Shown: piece after piece, positions 35,141 through 44,995 of the stretch
How the letters are laid out: each line of letters opens with the position of its first letter
Position numbering within the stretch: position 1 is the stretch's first letter
Source: Acarospora socialis
Taxonomy: Eukaryota; Ascomycota; Lecanoromycetes; Acarosporales; Acarosporaceae
Reading direction: 5' to 3'
DNA length: 64,000 nucleotides
NCBI GenBank assembly: GCA_025617375.2
Contig: JAMYGW020000011.1
Location: 806,001 to 870,000 of the forward strand
Notes under the pieces: model-generated
Databases searched by the model: none
What the model was told of the DNA's origin: nothing
What the model saw: the letters and a program-made list of their open reading frames with translations, nothing else
Position numbers and translations under genes: made by a program

Positions 35141-35150
35141 AGATATAAGA

Positions 35151-35595
35151 AGGGATGTAATACATGTAGACCCCTACTTACTAGTCATAGACCCCCCAAA
35201 TCGGGAAGTAGTTCCAGGCTTCCATGCCTAAACCCACACCTAAACTGAATATTCAAACCAACAAGACTTCTCAACCTTCAAATCAGTGAAGAGAGTTGAG
35301 AAAAGACAGTAAGAACAGATAGAACAGTGAGAATTTGATAAAAGAACTTGACAAAGTGTAGAACTTAGAGGACAGACACACATTGTGGACGTGTGAGTCC
35401 AGACATGAGTTTGAACATGAGTTTAGGTGTGAGTTTAGGTGTGAGTTTAGTGGGTTTCGGTGTAGGTTTGAGTGTGGGTTCAGGCGTGGGTTGAGGCATG
35501 AAAGCCTGGAACTACTTCCCGATTTGGGGGGCTCTATGATTAGTAAACGGGGGGTCTATGACTAGTAAGTAGGGGTCTACATGTATTACATCCCT
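35151..35595. mobile_element. MITE-like element with long terminal inverted repeats
   Basis: 445 bp. The left end AGGGATGTAATACATGTAGA is the exact reverse complement of the right end. The inverted repeats extend inwards about 90-110 bp (ACTAGTCATAGACCCCCC, ATCGGGAAGTAGTTCCAGGC blocks). The right arm has an extra unit of about 22 bp related to the adjacent TAGTCATAGACCCCC block. A 6-bp direct repeat ATAAGA flanks it (35145-35150, 35596-35601). The interior contains GTGAGTTTAG-type minisatellite units, which create a spurious 60-codon frame. No transposase is encoded, so it is non-autonomous. Confidence 0.85.
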
Positions 35596-35601
35596 ATAAG
35601 A

Positions 35602-36084
35602 ACCGTGGCAAAAACCCTCTATTGTAGGCAGTGCAAATGCTATTGAGCCTCAACAAATAACACTACATGTTCACCAACAAGCGGCAAGAACTGTTGAATA
35701 GTGTCAGAAATTCTGCTCGCTTCCTTAGGCCTTACATGAGATAGATAACACGTTGTTGGTGTATTAGATTCTAACATCAACACCAACCTTTGACAGATAG
35801 TTACTGCAGGCGATCTATGCTTCATCTCTGTGGTTGTGCTCTATTGCAGCTCGCCTTTGTCATTCATGAAGGCAACTTTGAACAATGCGCGGCCCTTATT
35901 AGATGCCAAATCGTGTGATAGTAGAATAGATTCACCGTGTAGGGTTGAGCCTGGAGAGATCTATAACATCTCAACTTTCTGAGAAATCCTTCCTTTTGCT
36001 CTGCCAAAAGAGACCCACACCTACCCGATATTCCCTCCGACTGGCCTCAAGTGAGCGCCGTAATGACAGCTACTCTGCAGCTGA
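35602..36084. other. Intergenic between MITE and orphan gene
   Basis: About 480 bp of normal composition. A 61-codon minus-strand frame at 35640-35825 has no recognised domain and is not supported as a gene. Confidence 0.5.
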
Positions 36085-37149
36085 CTATGAATTAGCCCTA
36101 GCGTATTCCAAGGAAGCAGTGAAGTCCTGTAAACAACCTGCGGGAACATCAATAACAATAATTTGACTGTCTCTTTTGCAACGCGAAGTAAACCAATGTC
36201 TAGCGAGCCTTCCAAAACCGGCACTAATGGTCGATATCGCCATAGCTCGAATTGCATCAGAAGCCGGAATGAGAGTCATGCTAGCTAATAAGGTGGTCCC
36301 ATAGGCGTATAGGGAGAAGCTGACGATTGTCGTCAAAGATTGCAAGAGCCATCGTGAAGATGTATTCCGAGGGCATCGAAGGACGATCGAGGAGCGATCG
36401 GTGTTGGCGGAGGGAGCGAATGATTGTCTCCTCGGTCTTATACCTCCCGTGCTAACATGAACAGTGTGGACATCGAATAGAAGAGAGCGGCATAGCACGT
36501 TGAGAAGAACGAGGAGCTGGCTTAGCCCAACCCATATCGCGACGTTGACTTTGACAGGACATGCGAAAACTACAATGCCATATCTGGTAATCTCATACAC
36601 TTCGTACCAGATCCCCGCTCCAATAGAAGCTGCAACGATGGCCAATGCATAGATTTGCATCTGGCTACTTTGCCACAGAGGACGAGATCTTCGAGATTGA
36701 GCTCTCAAGTCATCTAGGATCGACAAAGCTGTCTCGGTCCGCGTAAGACTCCATTTTTGCATTTCGAATATGGTGTCAGACAAACGTTTCGGACTGTTCC
36801 CAAATCTTGAATTGAATGTCGTGATGGACGTTATAGATAATGCAATGGCGAGGATGAGAGATTCATCAGCTATAAACGTGATCTCGTTGATACTGTTCGA
36901 CATCATGGCGACAATGGTAGGAATAAAAGCCAAAATGGACGCTCCGGCAGACCAGCGCGCCGTAAAATCGCTCGGGATTTCGTCCATGATGCAGCGAAGC
37001 ACGGTATAACATTCAAGCCTTTCATTTGACGTTCGGTTGCGACATGCTTCGATGACAGAACGTGCAACAGGATCTCGACTATGAAAGAGATGGTAGCCCA
37101 AGCATGGCCTCACGAGGAGGAGCGCAAAACAGAGCAACAGTATGTCCAT
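36085..37149 (-). CDS. Orphan multi-pass membrane protein with signal peptide
   Basis: Single open frame of 354 aa. It begins MDILLLCFALLLVRPCLGYH, a clear signal-peptide shape. A Cys-containing ectodomain follows (ACRNRTSNERLECYTVLRC) with an N-glycosylation sequon. Hydrophobic segments then occur at roughly residues 68-90, 98-115, 165-185, 192-225 and 267-300. The C-terminus is polar. I recognise no family. It is the first gene beyond the AT-rich block and the MITE, a setting where lineage-specific genes are common in bipartite fungal genomes. Intronless structure and length without stops support it; expression is unknown. Confidence 0.7.
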   Translation of the reverse strand: MDILLLCFALLLVRPCLGYHLFHSRDPVARSVIEACRNRTSNERLECYTVLRCIMDEIPSDFTARWSAGASILAFIPTIVAMMSNSINEITFIADESLILAIALSITSITTFNSRFGNSPKRLSDTIFEMQKWSLTRTETALSILDDLRAQSRRSRPLWQSSQMQIYALAIVAASIGAGIWYEVYEITRYGIVVFACPVKVNVAIWVGLSQLLVLLNVLCRSLLFDVHTVHVSTGGIRPRRQSFAPSANTDRSSIVLRCPRNTSSRWLLQSLTTIVSFSLYAYGTTLLASMTLIPASDAIRAMAISTISAGFGRLARHWFTSRCKRDSQIIVIDVPAGCLQDFTASLEYARANS

Positions 37150-38913
37150 TTTTTACGGACTGCTGAGATCAAGCATTTGGGACATAGCAAGACCTGCCCA
37201 TTATATGAGAGGCAAAAGACAAGGTGGAAGAGACAAGGCTGAAGACCGAACCCATGCACGTTGCACCTCGCCACTGGCCCCAATCCCGACTTCCAGATAG
37301 CCTGTCCAGGATCGAGGTTTGATGGCCAATCGTGATAGCCCATGGTAAAGGGATTGCACGAGCTTCAAGATCAATACAGAGGCAAAATCACCGCCTTTGA
37401 AAAGGAGCATCTAACTGTTGCGTCAGCAATACGAATCTGAGACTAATAGGAAGTGGAGCAAAGTCAAAGCTGGCTGCACGCGGCGCCTTTTACTGCATGA
37501 AATAATTCCCCTCCACACAATCTAACCTTGTACTCTTTTTTCTGGATGTTCGAGAGAAGGAGGTAGGTTGAGTATACTCACCCAGGTTGGGGTGCTGTAC
37601 ATGATCTTATCATTCCTACTTCGGCCTGACAGCAGCAGCTTCGGGTGAGCCCTGACTAAATTTGGGGCCGCTCAGGCAGAATACATGTACTCTACCTTAT
37701 TCGTTACGAGGTGAGGCAGCAGGCTTGGCGATTTTCTTACTCTACTCGTACAAGGCCGCCAATTCAGGCTCCTTATGCTGCGCCTCTCTACCTTAGTATA
37801 GGCATCAATAACAGGCTCCCTCCTGTGTATGTCCCCATTGCTCTTTCCCCCAGTGCTTCTCAGCGCTCTCCCGTGTGTTGCCTCAGTACTCCCCCACACT
37901 TCCTTGGTGCTCCCTCTGAAGCGGCCCTGTTCCCTTTTCTGAAGGAAAGACGCAATACAGACATACAGTCGGGTGACAGTACGGGTTGAACATTTGCGTT
38001 ATTGCTGATCAAACAGCACAGACCAAAGCAGGGTTTCTAACCAATTGCACCTGTCGTCGAAGAGCATCTATTGCGTACTTCTCTTAGCGCTGTTCCACCC
38101 GTACTGTCACCCAACTGTATCTATAAAAATAAGTAGCAGAAGTTATTGAATTTACAGTAGCGAGCAGAGCCCTGAGACTGAGACTTGGACTTCGGACCAA
38201 TGATACATAATGACGGGACACGTATTCCTGGACCCTACAACTACGAGGTAATGCACAAACCACAAGGAGCATAACTTGCTCTTCCTCATCAGTCTGGCTT
38301 GTTATCGAACTTGGAAGGGATCATCTAAAATCCACTAATAAAGCCCACTGGAATTACGAGCTCATGACTATGGAGATCCTGGTTCTAATCTAGAAGCTAT
38401 CCGAAGCGTGACTTGGTGTGTGCCACGAAGAGGTATTGCCTTTGGAGTCCTGAAATCACGAGATCTAAGCTACGGCATGAAGGCTTTCTCTGTTGTCAGG
38501 GATGAGGAACCTCTTTGGGTTGCAAAGGCTCATCTTGAGGTCTCGACCTACTCGTCAGTGTGGCAATCAGGCTTGGTGCTTGGGGATCGATGGGCTGCTG
38601 TGACGCTCGAGATACACGGGCGAGTAAGAGTGACTGAGGTTTAGGGTTACACGGGCGAGTAAGAGTGACTGAGGTTTAGGGATCTGGATGAATAATGAGT
38701 AATGGCTTAGATCAGGTTGGTGGAGCATGTGTAGACCTTCATTCCTCAAGCTCTTGGAAGGCCGTCATGGCTCCAAGAACGAGAAGAATGCAATATGAAC
38801 AGACAACTGTAACAGACCTCCCTGCAGTGAACCAATGCCAACTTTCCCAAACGCCTCGCTATGCTACCAACAAATCCAGTCCAACCGTGTATGACCGATA
38901 CCAAATCTTTCAT
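37150..38913. other. Gene-poor intergenic region
   Basis: 1.8 kb without a gene that I can support. Short frames on both strands (for example 37711-37989 and 38408-38644) have no domain. It contains a short tandem duplication at 38613-38681 and a few CTACCTTA-type strings. Confidence 0.55.
38613..38681 (+). repeat. Perfect tandem duplication, 34-35 bp unit
   Basis: Two adjacent copies of a unit beginning TACACGGGCGAGTAAGAGTG and ending GAGGTTTAGGG. The copies look identical apart from the boundary base, so the duplication is recent. No coding role is evident. Confidence 0.85.
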
Positions 38914-39968
38914 CTACGCCACCTTATGCCGCTTAGGATTCAGACCAGAGAAGCCATTCGCCTCACGCAGCCGTTTCCGCTCGATTTCCTCCTTCATGAT
39001 TCTCTCCGCCTCACTCATTGGTTTCTTCGGCATCTCCTTCGGCGGCACCTTGGACGTACTCAGAGCGTTCTTCTTCGATGCTGCAGCAAATACATTCTTC
39101 GGTTTGTTGCCAGCGCGTATCTTCAAAGAGACCTTCTCTGTCAGTGCAGGAACTTGAGGCGGTGGGTTGCTATCGTCCTTCGGTGTCGGACTGATAGCTT
39201 CGTTTTCGGCCGAGGCGCTGCGTGGAGGTGAAGGGACTTTCACTCCAAAGTTCAGAGTGATCTTCTCGCCTTCCGTCCGCTGCAAAACTTTGGCGTCTTC
39301 GCTCCCTGCCCTTCCCTCCTCTTCCGCTTTGGTCTCGGCATCCATTTTCGCCCTCTCGATCTGCTCCCTAATCAACCGCTGCTCTCGCTCCTCGTCACCC
39401 TTATCCTGCCTCTCCTTCTTCCTGATGGCATCCTGCCTCCTCAGCGCCTCCGGACTATTATCGATCCAAGCGACCATCAACCCCTTCTCCCCATCTTCAA
39501 CCCGACAGATGCCCTCGCGCCCCAAGAACTTGGCATACTCCGTCAAACTAGGCCACCTCGTCGCGTTCATGTGCACGTGCTCTTTGTTCGAGATGTACTC
39601 CTGGTAGAAGTGGTTGATGTTGATTGATTTCTCGCCGTGTGAGGTGCGCAGCAGTTGTAAGAAGTCGCGCTGGAACTGGTTGCTGTAGTCGGAAATGTGC
39701 TTGCGCGGGTCTTCTCCGATGAGGAGCATTTGCCGGACGTGCGACTCCGATTGCGTGTGGCACTTGAAGCCATTCTCATCGCGCATCTGCCGCTCGCAGA
39801 CCTGTAGGTTGGGGCGGAGGATGTTAGCAGTTGACGCTGAGCCGATTGAGACTGGGGCTATATGGTTTAGAGAGAACTTACCTGACAGTACCATCGGAGA
39901 CGCTGAAGACCTTTAGATTTGAGCTTGTTGTTGAGATACTTCGTAGATCCTACTTCGGCGCGAGGCAT
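38914..39968 (-). CDS. KIN17/RTS2-like nucleic-acid-binding protein
   Basis: Nuclear zinc-finger protein linked to DNA replication and repair and to RNA metabolism. Two exons: 39968-39882 (MPRAEVGSTKYLNNKLKSKG...) and 39801-38914, 324 aa. The C2H2-type finger spans the splice: WYCQ, then VCERQMRDENGFKCHTQSES, H. The winged-helix-like domain follows, with FQRDFLQLLRTSHGEKSINI and NKEHVHMNATRWPSLTEYAK, and LMVAWIDNSPEALRRQDA. The rest is a charged coiled coil and a disordered tail ending NPKRHKVA. The C-terminal KOW/SH3-like tandem of metazoan KIN17 is absent, as in other fungi. Confidence 0.93.
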
Positions 39969-40393
39969 GGTGGTGGTTGAGGCTTGAGGGATGTTGGCGA
40001 GCGTCGTCGGTCAACTTAATGTGGTTTTGCACGCAGATCGCTTACTAATCAACATGTTTACCCCAAGGTATTACCTTACATTACCTCACAGCGAAAATTG
40101 TCCCTCTAATGAACCAGCGGCTGCCGTAACGTGTATCATGGTCAGTGGTGGTCAAAAAATGTCTCCATGGGTGAATGCTTTCGATTCCCTACTTCTATGA
40201 ACCATGCGTAGGCTCAACCTACTCTGGAACCAGAGACATCTCCTCCGGAGGCTACATCAAGGTCCAACAAAGTGCTGGCATCGCTCATAGTTTGCACAAC
40301 ATCACGTCAACACGTAACGAAAGAGCTCTTCATCCACATCATGTACCCATCATGATCCCGCCAAGGAAAGAGTAGATATGCAGAAGAGAAACT

Positions 40394-41958
40394 CTACTTG
40401 AAGACTTTCCCATCAGCCCACTCGTAGGTCTTTCCGTTGACCTCGATCGGCTTGTCCCAAGACCATTGATCCTCCACGAACTCGCGGTCTTTCTGGCTGG
40501 TGTGGTCAAGCTTGACGAAGTCGTAGCTCTCGTAGTCAGGTGCGACATCGAACGCGGGTAGAGCTTCCTGGCCACGGGCTACGAAAGCACCTCGGATGAC
40601 AGAGTCCCCAGTCACACCGTACACGGACAAGCAGCCGAAAACATACTTGCGAGAAGCTTCGAGACGAGCGAAGAAACCACCTAAGCGGCATTAGTCACGT
40701 CCGGAGATGCGATATGACAGATTTGCTTACCAATCAAATTCGCTGACATGAAAGTCATGCTCAATTCGTCGTTGTACTTGTAATCCACCCTCCACAGCGA
40801 ATACTCCTCCGGCTTGTAGTTCTCCCAAAACCATGGTAAGGCGACTTCACGTGTTTCTTCATTGGAGTACTTGCGCTTCCAGTCATCCAGAACGAGAGTT
40901 GGCTTAGGTAATGCCTCAAGTGGATGCTTTGGTTTAGGTGCGGGTTTGTCCTCTTCTTCCTCTTCATCATCGACTTCCTTTGCCTTTGCTTTCGGAGCTG
41001 CGGATTTTGGAGCTTGCTCCTTCTTGGGTGCCTGTTCCTTCTTCGGTGGTTGGTTTTTCATAGCCTCGTCGACGAAGTCAAGCTTGTCTGCCACCGCCAA
41101 GTACATGGGCTGGTTGTAGATTGTCTCAAACCAGCGTGTGACGTTAGGGTTCTCCTGGCGCCACTTCTTGTCAAAGAAATACTGGAAGCCCCGAGAGATG
41201 ATGCTGGTGGTGAAGATATCTGCAAGAGTTATCCGCTCGCCAACGAGGAAGGTGTTGAGCAAGAGATGCTGCTCGAGAACACCCATGGCTTTCGCGGCGG
41301 CCTTGGCCGAATCGTCGACGCTCTTCTTATTGTACGGATCACGGCCAATGAGTGGCCGAAACCAACCACCGAGCGCCGGGAGAACCTCGCCATTGGCGAA
41401 GGACATCCATCTCAAGATCGAGGCGTAGTCTTGCTTAGTCTTTCCCAACAAGCTAGTTTTCTCGTTTTGGGAAGTAACTTTGAACAAATCAGCACGGCAC
41501 TGAATACAACGTGTAGAGTAAGGCGAGGTTGAGGACGGGCTCAGAGTTCATAAATTCTCAACAGGTACATTCAGACAGGGATAACTGAAATCTATAATAT
41601 GTCTCATCATTGTGCGGTAAGGGCAGCTAAGTTGTGTCCAATGATTTTGTGACAGGAATACATACTGTATATAGCAATGGCGATACATTCAGTCAATGTG
41701 TAACCATCGGCGCCGACGAAGGAGGGGACCTTTCCGAGAGGATTGATCTTAAGGTATTCTGGAGGCACACCGTTCGCTGGGGTAGTCTCGACAAATTCGA
41801 GATCAAGCTTGTTCGCCTTCGCCACAGCACGAATCACGGTCGAGCGTGGGTTGCCCTGTAGACAGGCATAGGTCAGAGCTGGTGTAACTGACAGATGCAA
41901 CCTCGCGAAGACGGAGATAGAAACATACTGGATACGTGTAGAGCTTGCCGAAAGCCAT
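40394..41958 (-). CDS. Elongation factor eEF1B gamma
   Basis: Structural subunit of the eEF1B guanine-exchange complex. Four exons: 41958-41929, 41855-41666, 41477-40731 and 40680-40394, 417 aa. Exon 1 has only ten codons (MAFGKLYTYP). The N-terminal half is a glutathione-S-transferase-like domain (NPLGKVPSFVGADGYTLTEC, GERITLADIFTTSIISRGF). A Lys/Ala/Pro/Glu-rich linker follows (KKEQAPKKEQAPKSAAPKAK). The C-terminal EF1G domain contains LDDWKRKYSNEE, WFWENYKPEEYSLWRVDY, FFARLEASRKYVFG and WADGKVFK at the end. It is divergent from mitochondrial uS9 with 215 bp between starts, which must hold both promoters. Confidence 0.95.
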
Positions 41959-42173
41959 GACTGGAATTTTAAAAGCTCGTGTCCGTTTGCAAGTGGTGGT
42001 GAGAGTTGGTCCTCTTCTATCGAGTTCGAGGTGTTGACTCAAATGGTCTGAAATTTTGTGGCATCTCGGGTTCAAGGGCGTTCGCGTGGTCGCTAGCGCA
42101 ACCAATCAGAGCAAGCCTAGACACTGACCTTCAGAATTTCAGATATGTCGAGCTGCAAACCTTGAGCAACGCA

Positions 42174-43288
42174 ATGAAGATCGTCGGCTCCCCAACGGGG
42201 CTTCTACGGAGCTTCAGGCCTAAATGTCGGCGGTGCTGGATCCCCGCCTTGTCGCAGTCACGCCGCAAGAGAGATCAATTCGCATCCCATTCCGTTTCTC
42301 GACATTTCAGGACCTCTCGACCCCATTCCGCAATCGCCGCCCCTGAAATCGACTTCACGACCCAGCAGTATGATCAGCAAGCTCTTACAGCACGCGTCGT
42401 TCCGGCTTCTCCATCCTACTTTACCGGCAAGCCCGATTTCACCGACAACCTGCTCCATCTCCAGTCTCTTGTACTGAAGTACCAGCTCCTGCCCGTGCTT
42501 CCTCCCGGGCAAGCTCCACGGGTGGCGTGGCGAACCCTCCCACAATACCGTATCCGCATCGGGGAGCCCATCAGAGCGTCAAAATACCAGAAGATCATCA
42601 AGTTGCTACACCGGTTAAACCATATTCATCCAAGCTTGATGCCGGCAGAGGTCCGAGACACCCTGGAGCGCTACCAGAGAGATGTCAATCCCTACGCTAA
42701 CGTTGCTAAACCACATACGGTCGACAAAGATGGCCGCGCTATCGGTGTTGGGCGGCGAAAGTCCGCGACGGCAAGGGTATGGTTGGTGGAAGGGGATGGA
42801 GAGGTGTTGGTGAATGGAAAGGGATTACATGCGGCATTCGGGAGGATACACGACCGGGAGAGTGCCGTTTGGGCTCTAAAAGCTACGCAGAGAATTGACA
42901 GGTACAATGTTTGGGCATTGGTGGAGGGCGGAGGCACAACGGGGCAGGCAGAGGCGTTAACGCTCGGAGTTGCGAAGGCATTGATGGTTCACGAACCACT
43001 CTTAAAGCCAGCTCTAAGACGAGGTGAGTCTGATCACGTTCTCTTCCTCCAAGCTCTGCACCAGGGTATGGGAAGGGATGCCATCCAGGATAGGCGGCAA
43101 TCCAACCTGGCAACGTACAGCTGATGGAACGCTAAGAGACTTGTGTTCTAACATTACCCAAAATGCTGGAGACATGCTGACCGGTTCGATCGCTAGCCGG
43201 CTGTGTGACGAGAGATCCTCGACGGGTCGAGAGGAAAAAGCCGGGAAAGCTGAAAGCCAGGAAGATGCCAGCGTGGGTGAAGAGATGA
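42174..43288 (+). CDS. Mitochondrial ribosomal protein uS9m (MRPS9)
   Basis: Small-subunit mitoribosomal protein. Two exons: 42174-43023 and 43197-43288, 313 aa. The N-terminus is basic and hydroxylated ([20 protein letters not shown]), fitting a mitochondrial presequence. The frame is open further upstream to 42006, but that would run within 50 bp of the divergent eEF1B gamma start. The S9 domain is [54 protein letters not shown] and, across the intron, [20 protein letters not shown], ending in the typical [11 protein letters not shown]-type tail that reaches the decoding centre. Confidence 0.95.
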
Positions 43289-43841
43289 TCGAGGGTGACA
43301 GCAGTCAGGTCCAGACCAGTTTGGTGGGCGTGTGTTGATTGCTGCACGGCGGTATACCACCTGTTTGTCATCATATGTCACATACCTACCTACTGAGGGT
43401 GCAGCTGTCATGTGAGGGAAGTTGCACGTTTCACGCACGTGTAGGTACTGTCTGCTTAAGCGGTGGTGTGTTCGATGCTGTAGAGGACTGCAGGAAACCC
43501 CGCACGCAGCGATATCTACAAGGTACCCTCTCCTTACCTTACCTTGCCATGCTTCAGGGTAGCGAATGTGATGATATTAGCGGTGGCGCAGTGCATACGC
43601 AGTGCATACGCAGCGGCCCGGAGAGTGTGTTTCAAGGGATGCGGGGGCACCGAGAGGGTGTGTGAGAGGACGACAGTAGTACACAGTAGGTGAGACAGAG
43701 GGCGGGGGAGCAAAGATAGAAGCGTCTTGCAAGGCTACAACTAGATCACTGATGCAGGAGATTACAGTAAGCACTTGCAAACACTATCCCCTCAGCAGAA
43801 GGACGAGGGATGCTCGGCTACGAGAAGATGCTTTGGAGTTA

Positions 43842-44055
43842 TGTCAAACATAGAGGTCAAAGCATGCGGTTGGGTTATGTTAGGTATTACCTATAGGTAG
43901 GTAGGTAGTCTACACTTCCAGAATTAATTTGCACGATATGCAGTATGTTCCACTAGGCCCAAAAAGGCTAATGGACAAAATGACCTAAAACTCTACTTCA
44001 GGTAAGGTAGGTAACTATGAGAATCCCTAGCAGTTTATGGCCTGCATTTCTGACA
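43842..44055 (-). repeat. Unmutated solo copia LTR with target duplication
   Basis: 214 bp, plus-strand edges TGTCAAACAT and ATTTCTGACA (5-bp inverted termini TGTCA/TGACA). Direct repeat AGTTA at 43837-43841 and 44056-44060. It matches the copia LTRs at 25742 and 34599 but retains CpG, CC and GG, so it was not mutated. It is longer than those copies by two GGTA-rich insertions of about 16 and 21 bp (near 43893 and 43995). Confidence 0.9.
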
Positions 44056-44971
44056 AGTTAACGTACGGAGTAGCTCCGCTCGTTTCGTCTGACCCCTTCC
44101 CAGCCACATGCGCCTTTGCCTTTACCCTAGGTATGTGTAAGGTGTAGGAACCGGCAGGATTCTGCATGGGCAAGAGTAAGGTAGTGCCTAAAGGTAGGTC
44201 CCTAAGGCAGGGTACTCGAATGGAGTATCTGCTAGCCGAAGTTGCGGAAGTGTTCGAGAACCAGATGAGTCTCTTCGGGAAGCCAATGATATCCTGAAAG
44301 ACTCGCAAGATGAGATTATGGAAATTAAAGGACGGACACGCTCGGAGATGACGCCTTGCAAGGCAGAGACTAAGTACCTTACCTATACCCTAAACGACGG
44401 CTTGGAAGTCGGCCCGAGTCCAAACCGAGTCCGTCTCCTCACAGAGCTTAAGTTACCGATCCAAAGACGGGAGTCCAAGATCGGTCACTTGGTGGTGGCG
44501 GCTGTTGGCGTTCCAACACTGCCGAAATGAGATGACAGCCCTATCTAACTCACGGCTAAACTACTTAGACGAGACGACGTATAAATAGACGCGGCTTTGG
44601 AAGAGCCGGGCTCTGGAAATTGAGGTGGATGCGGTAGGGTATCACCTTCCCCCATCAGGGAAATCCACCCAAGCGCATCTCGCTCGTTCTCTTTAAGGTA
44701 TGAAGTTACCTTACGATGGATCTGGAGGCGCAAGCAGAAGCGAGCCGTCTGTGGCTGACAGCGTTACACTGGAACTGATAGAGTGGACGAATTAAGGTCC
44801 GAGAACGAGTACCGTAACAGCGGAAACAAATTCTCTCGTGCTGTCGTGAGGTGCAGCATGTGTACTGTACCTACCCACCCTAGGTAACGTCAAGGGGTGC
44901 ACTCTTGGTAAGTTGCCGTGCTTGCACGTACATACATTGTCCCGGCCTTGGGAGAGGCAAAGACCCCAGAG

Positions 44972-44995
44972 TCGGTCAGTCAGTCAGTCAGTCAA
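44972..44995 (+). repeat. Short (GTCA)n microsatellite
   Basis: GTCGGTCAGTCAGTCAGTCA continues for one more unit. It is a simple tetranucleotide repeat in intergenic DNA with no evident function. Confidence 0.85.

Noticed and set aside
35383-35565. 60-codon ORF with repeated EFRCEF motif
   Set aside because: It is produced by the minisatellite and inverted repeat of the MITE, not by a gene.
38330-38400. tRNA T-loop-like string GGTTCTAATC
   Set aside because: No cloverleaf with matching acceptor and anticodon stems could be formed by eye around it.
38695-39231. 178-codon plus-strand ORF
   Set aside because: Antisense to the KIN17-like gene and without recognisable features.
40924-41532. 202-codon plus-strand ORF
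   Set aside because: Shadow of the eEF1B gamma gene on the other strand.
42006-42173. Upstream extension of mitochondrial uS9
   Set aside because: The open frame continues to 42006, but it would leave under 50 bp to the divergent eEF1B gamma start, and the sequence is not presequence-like. The 42174 start is preferred.
44972-44995. CRISPR-like short repeat
   Set aside because: Simple tetranucleotide run without spacers, in a eukaryotic genome.
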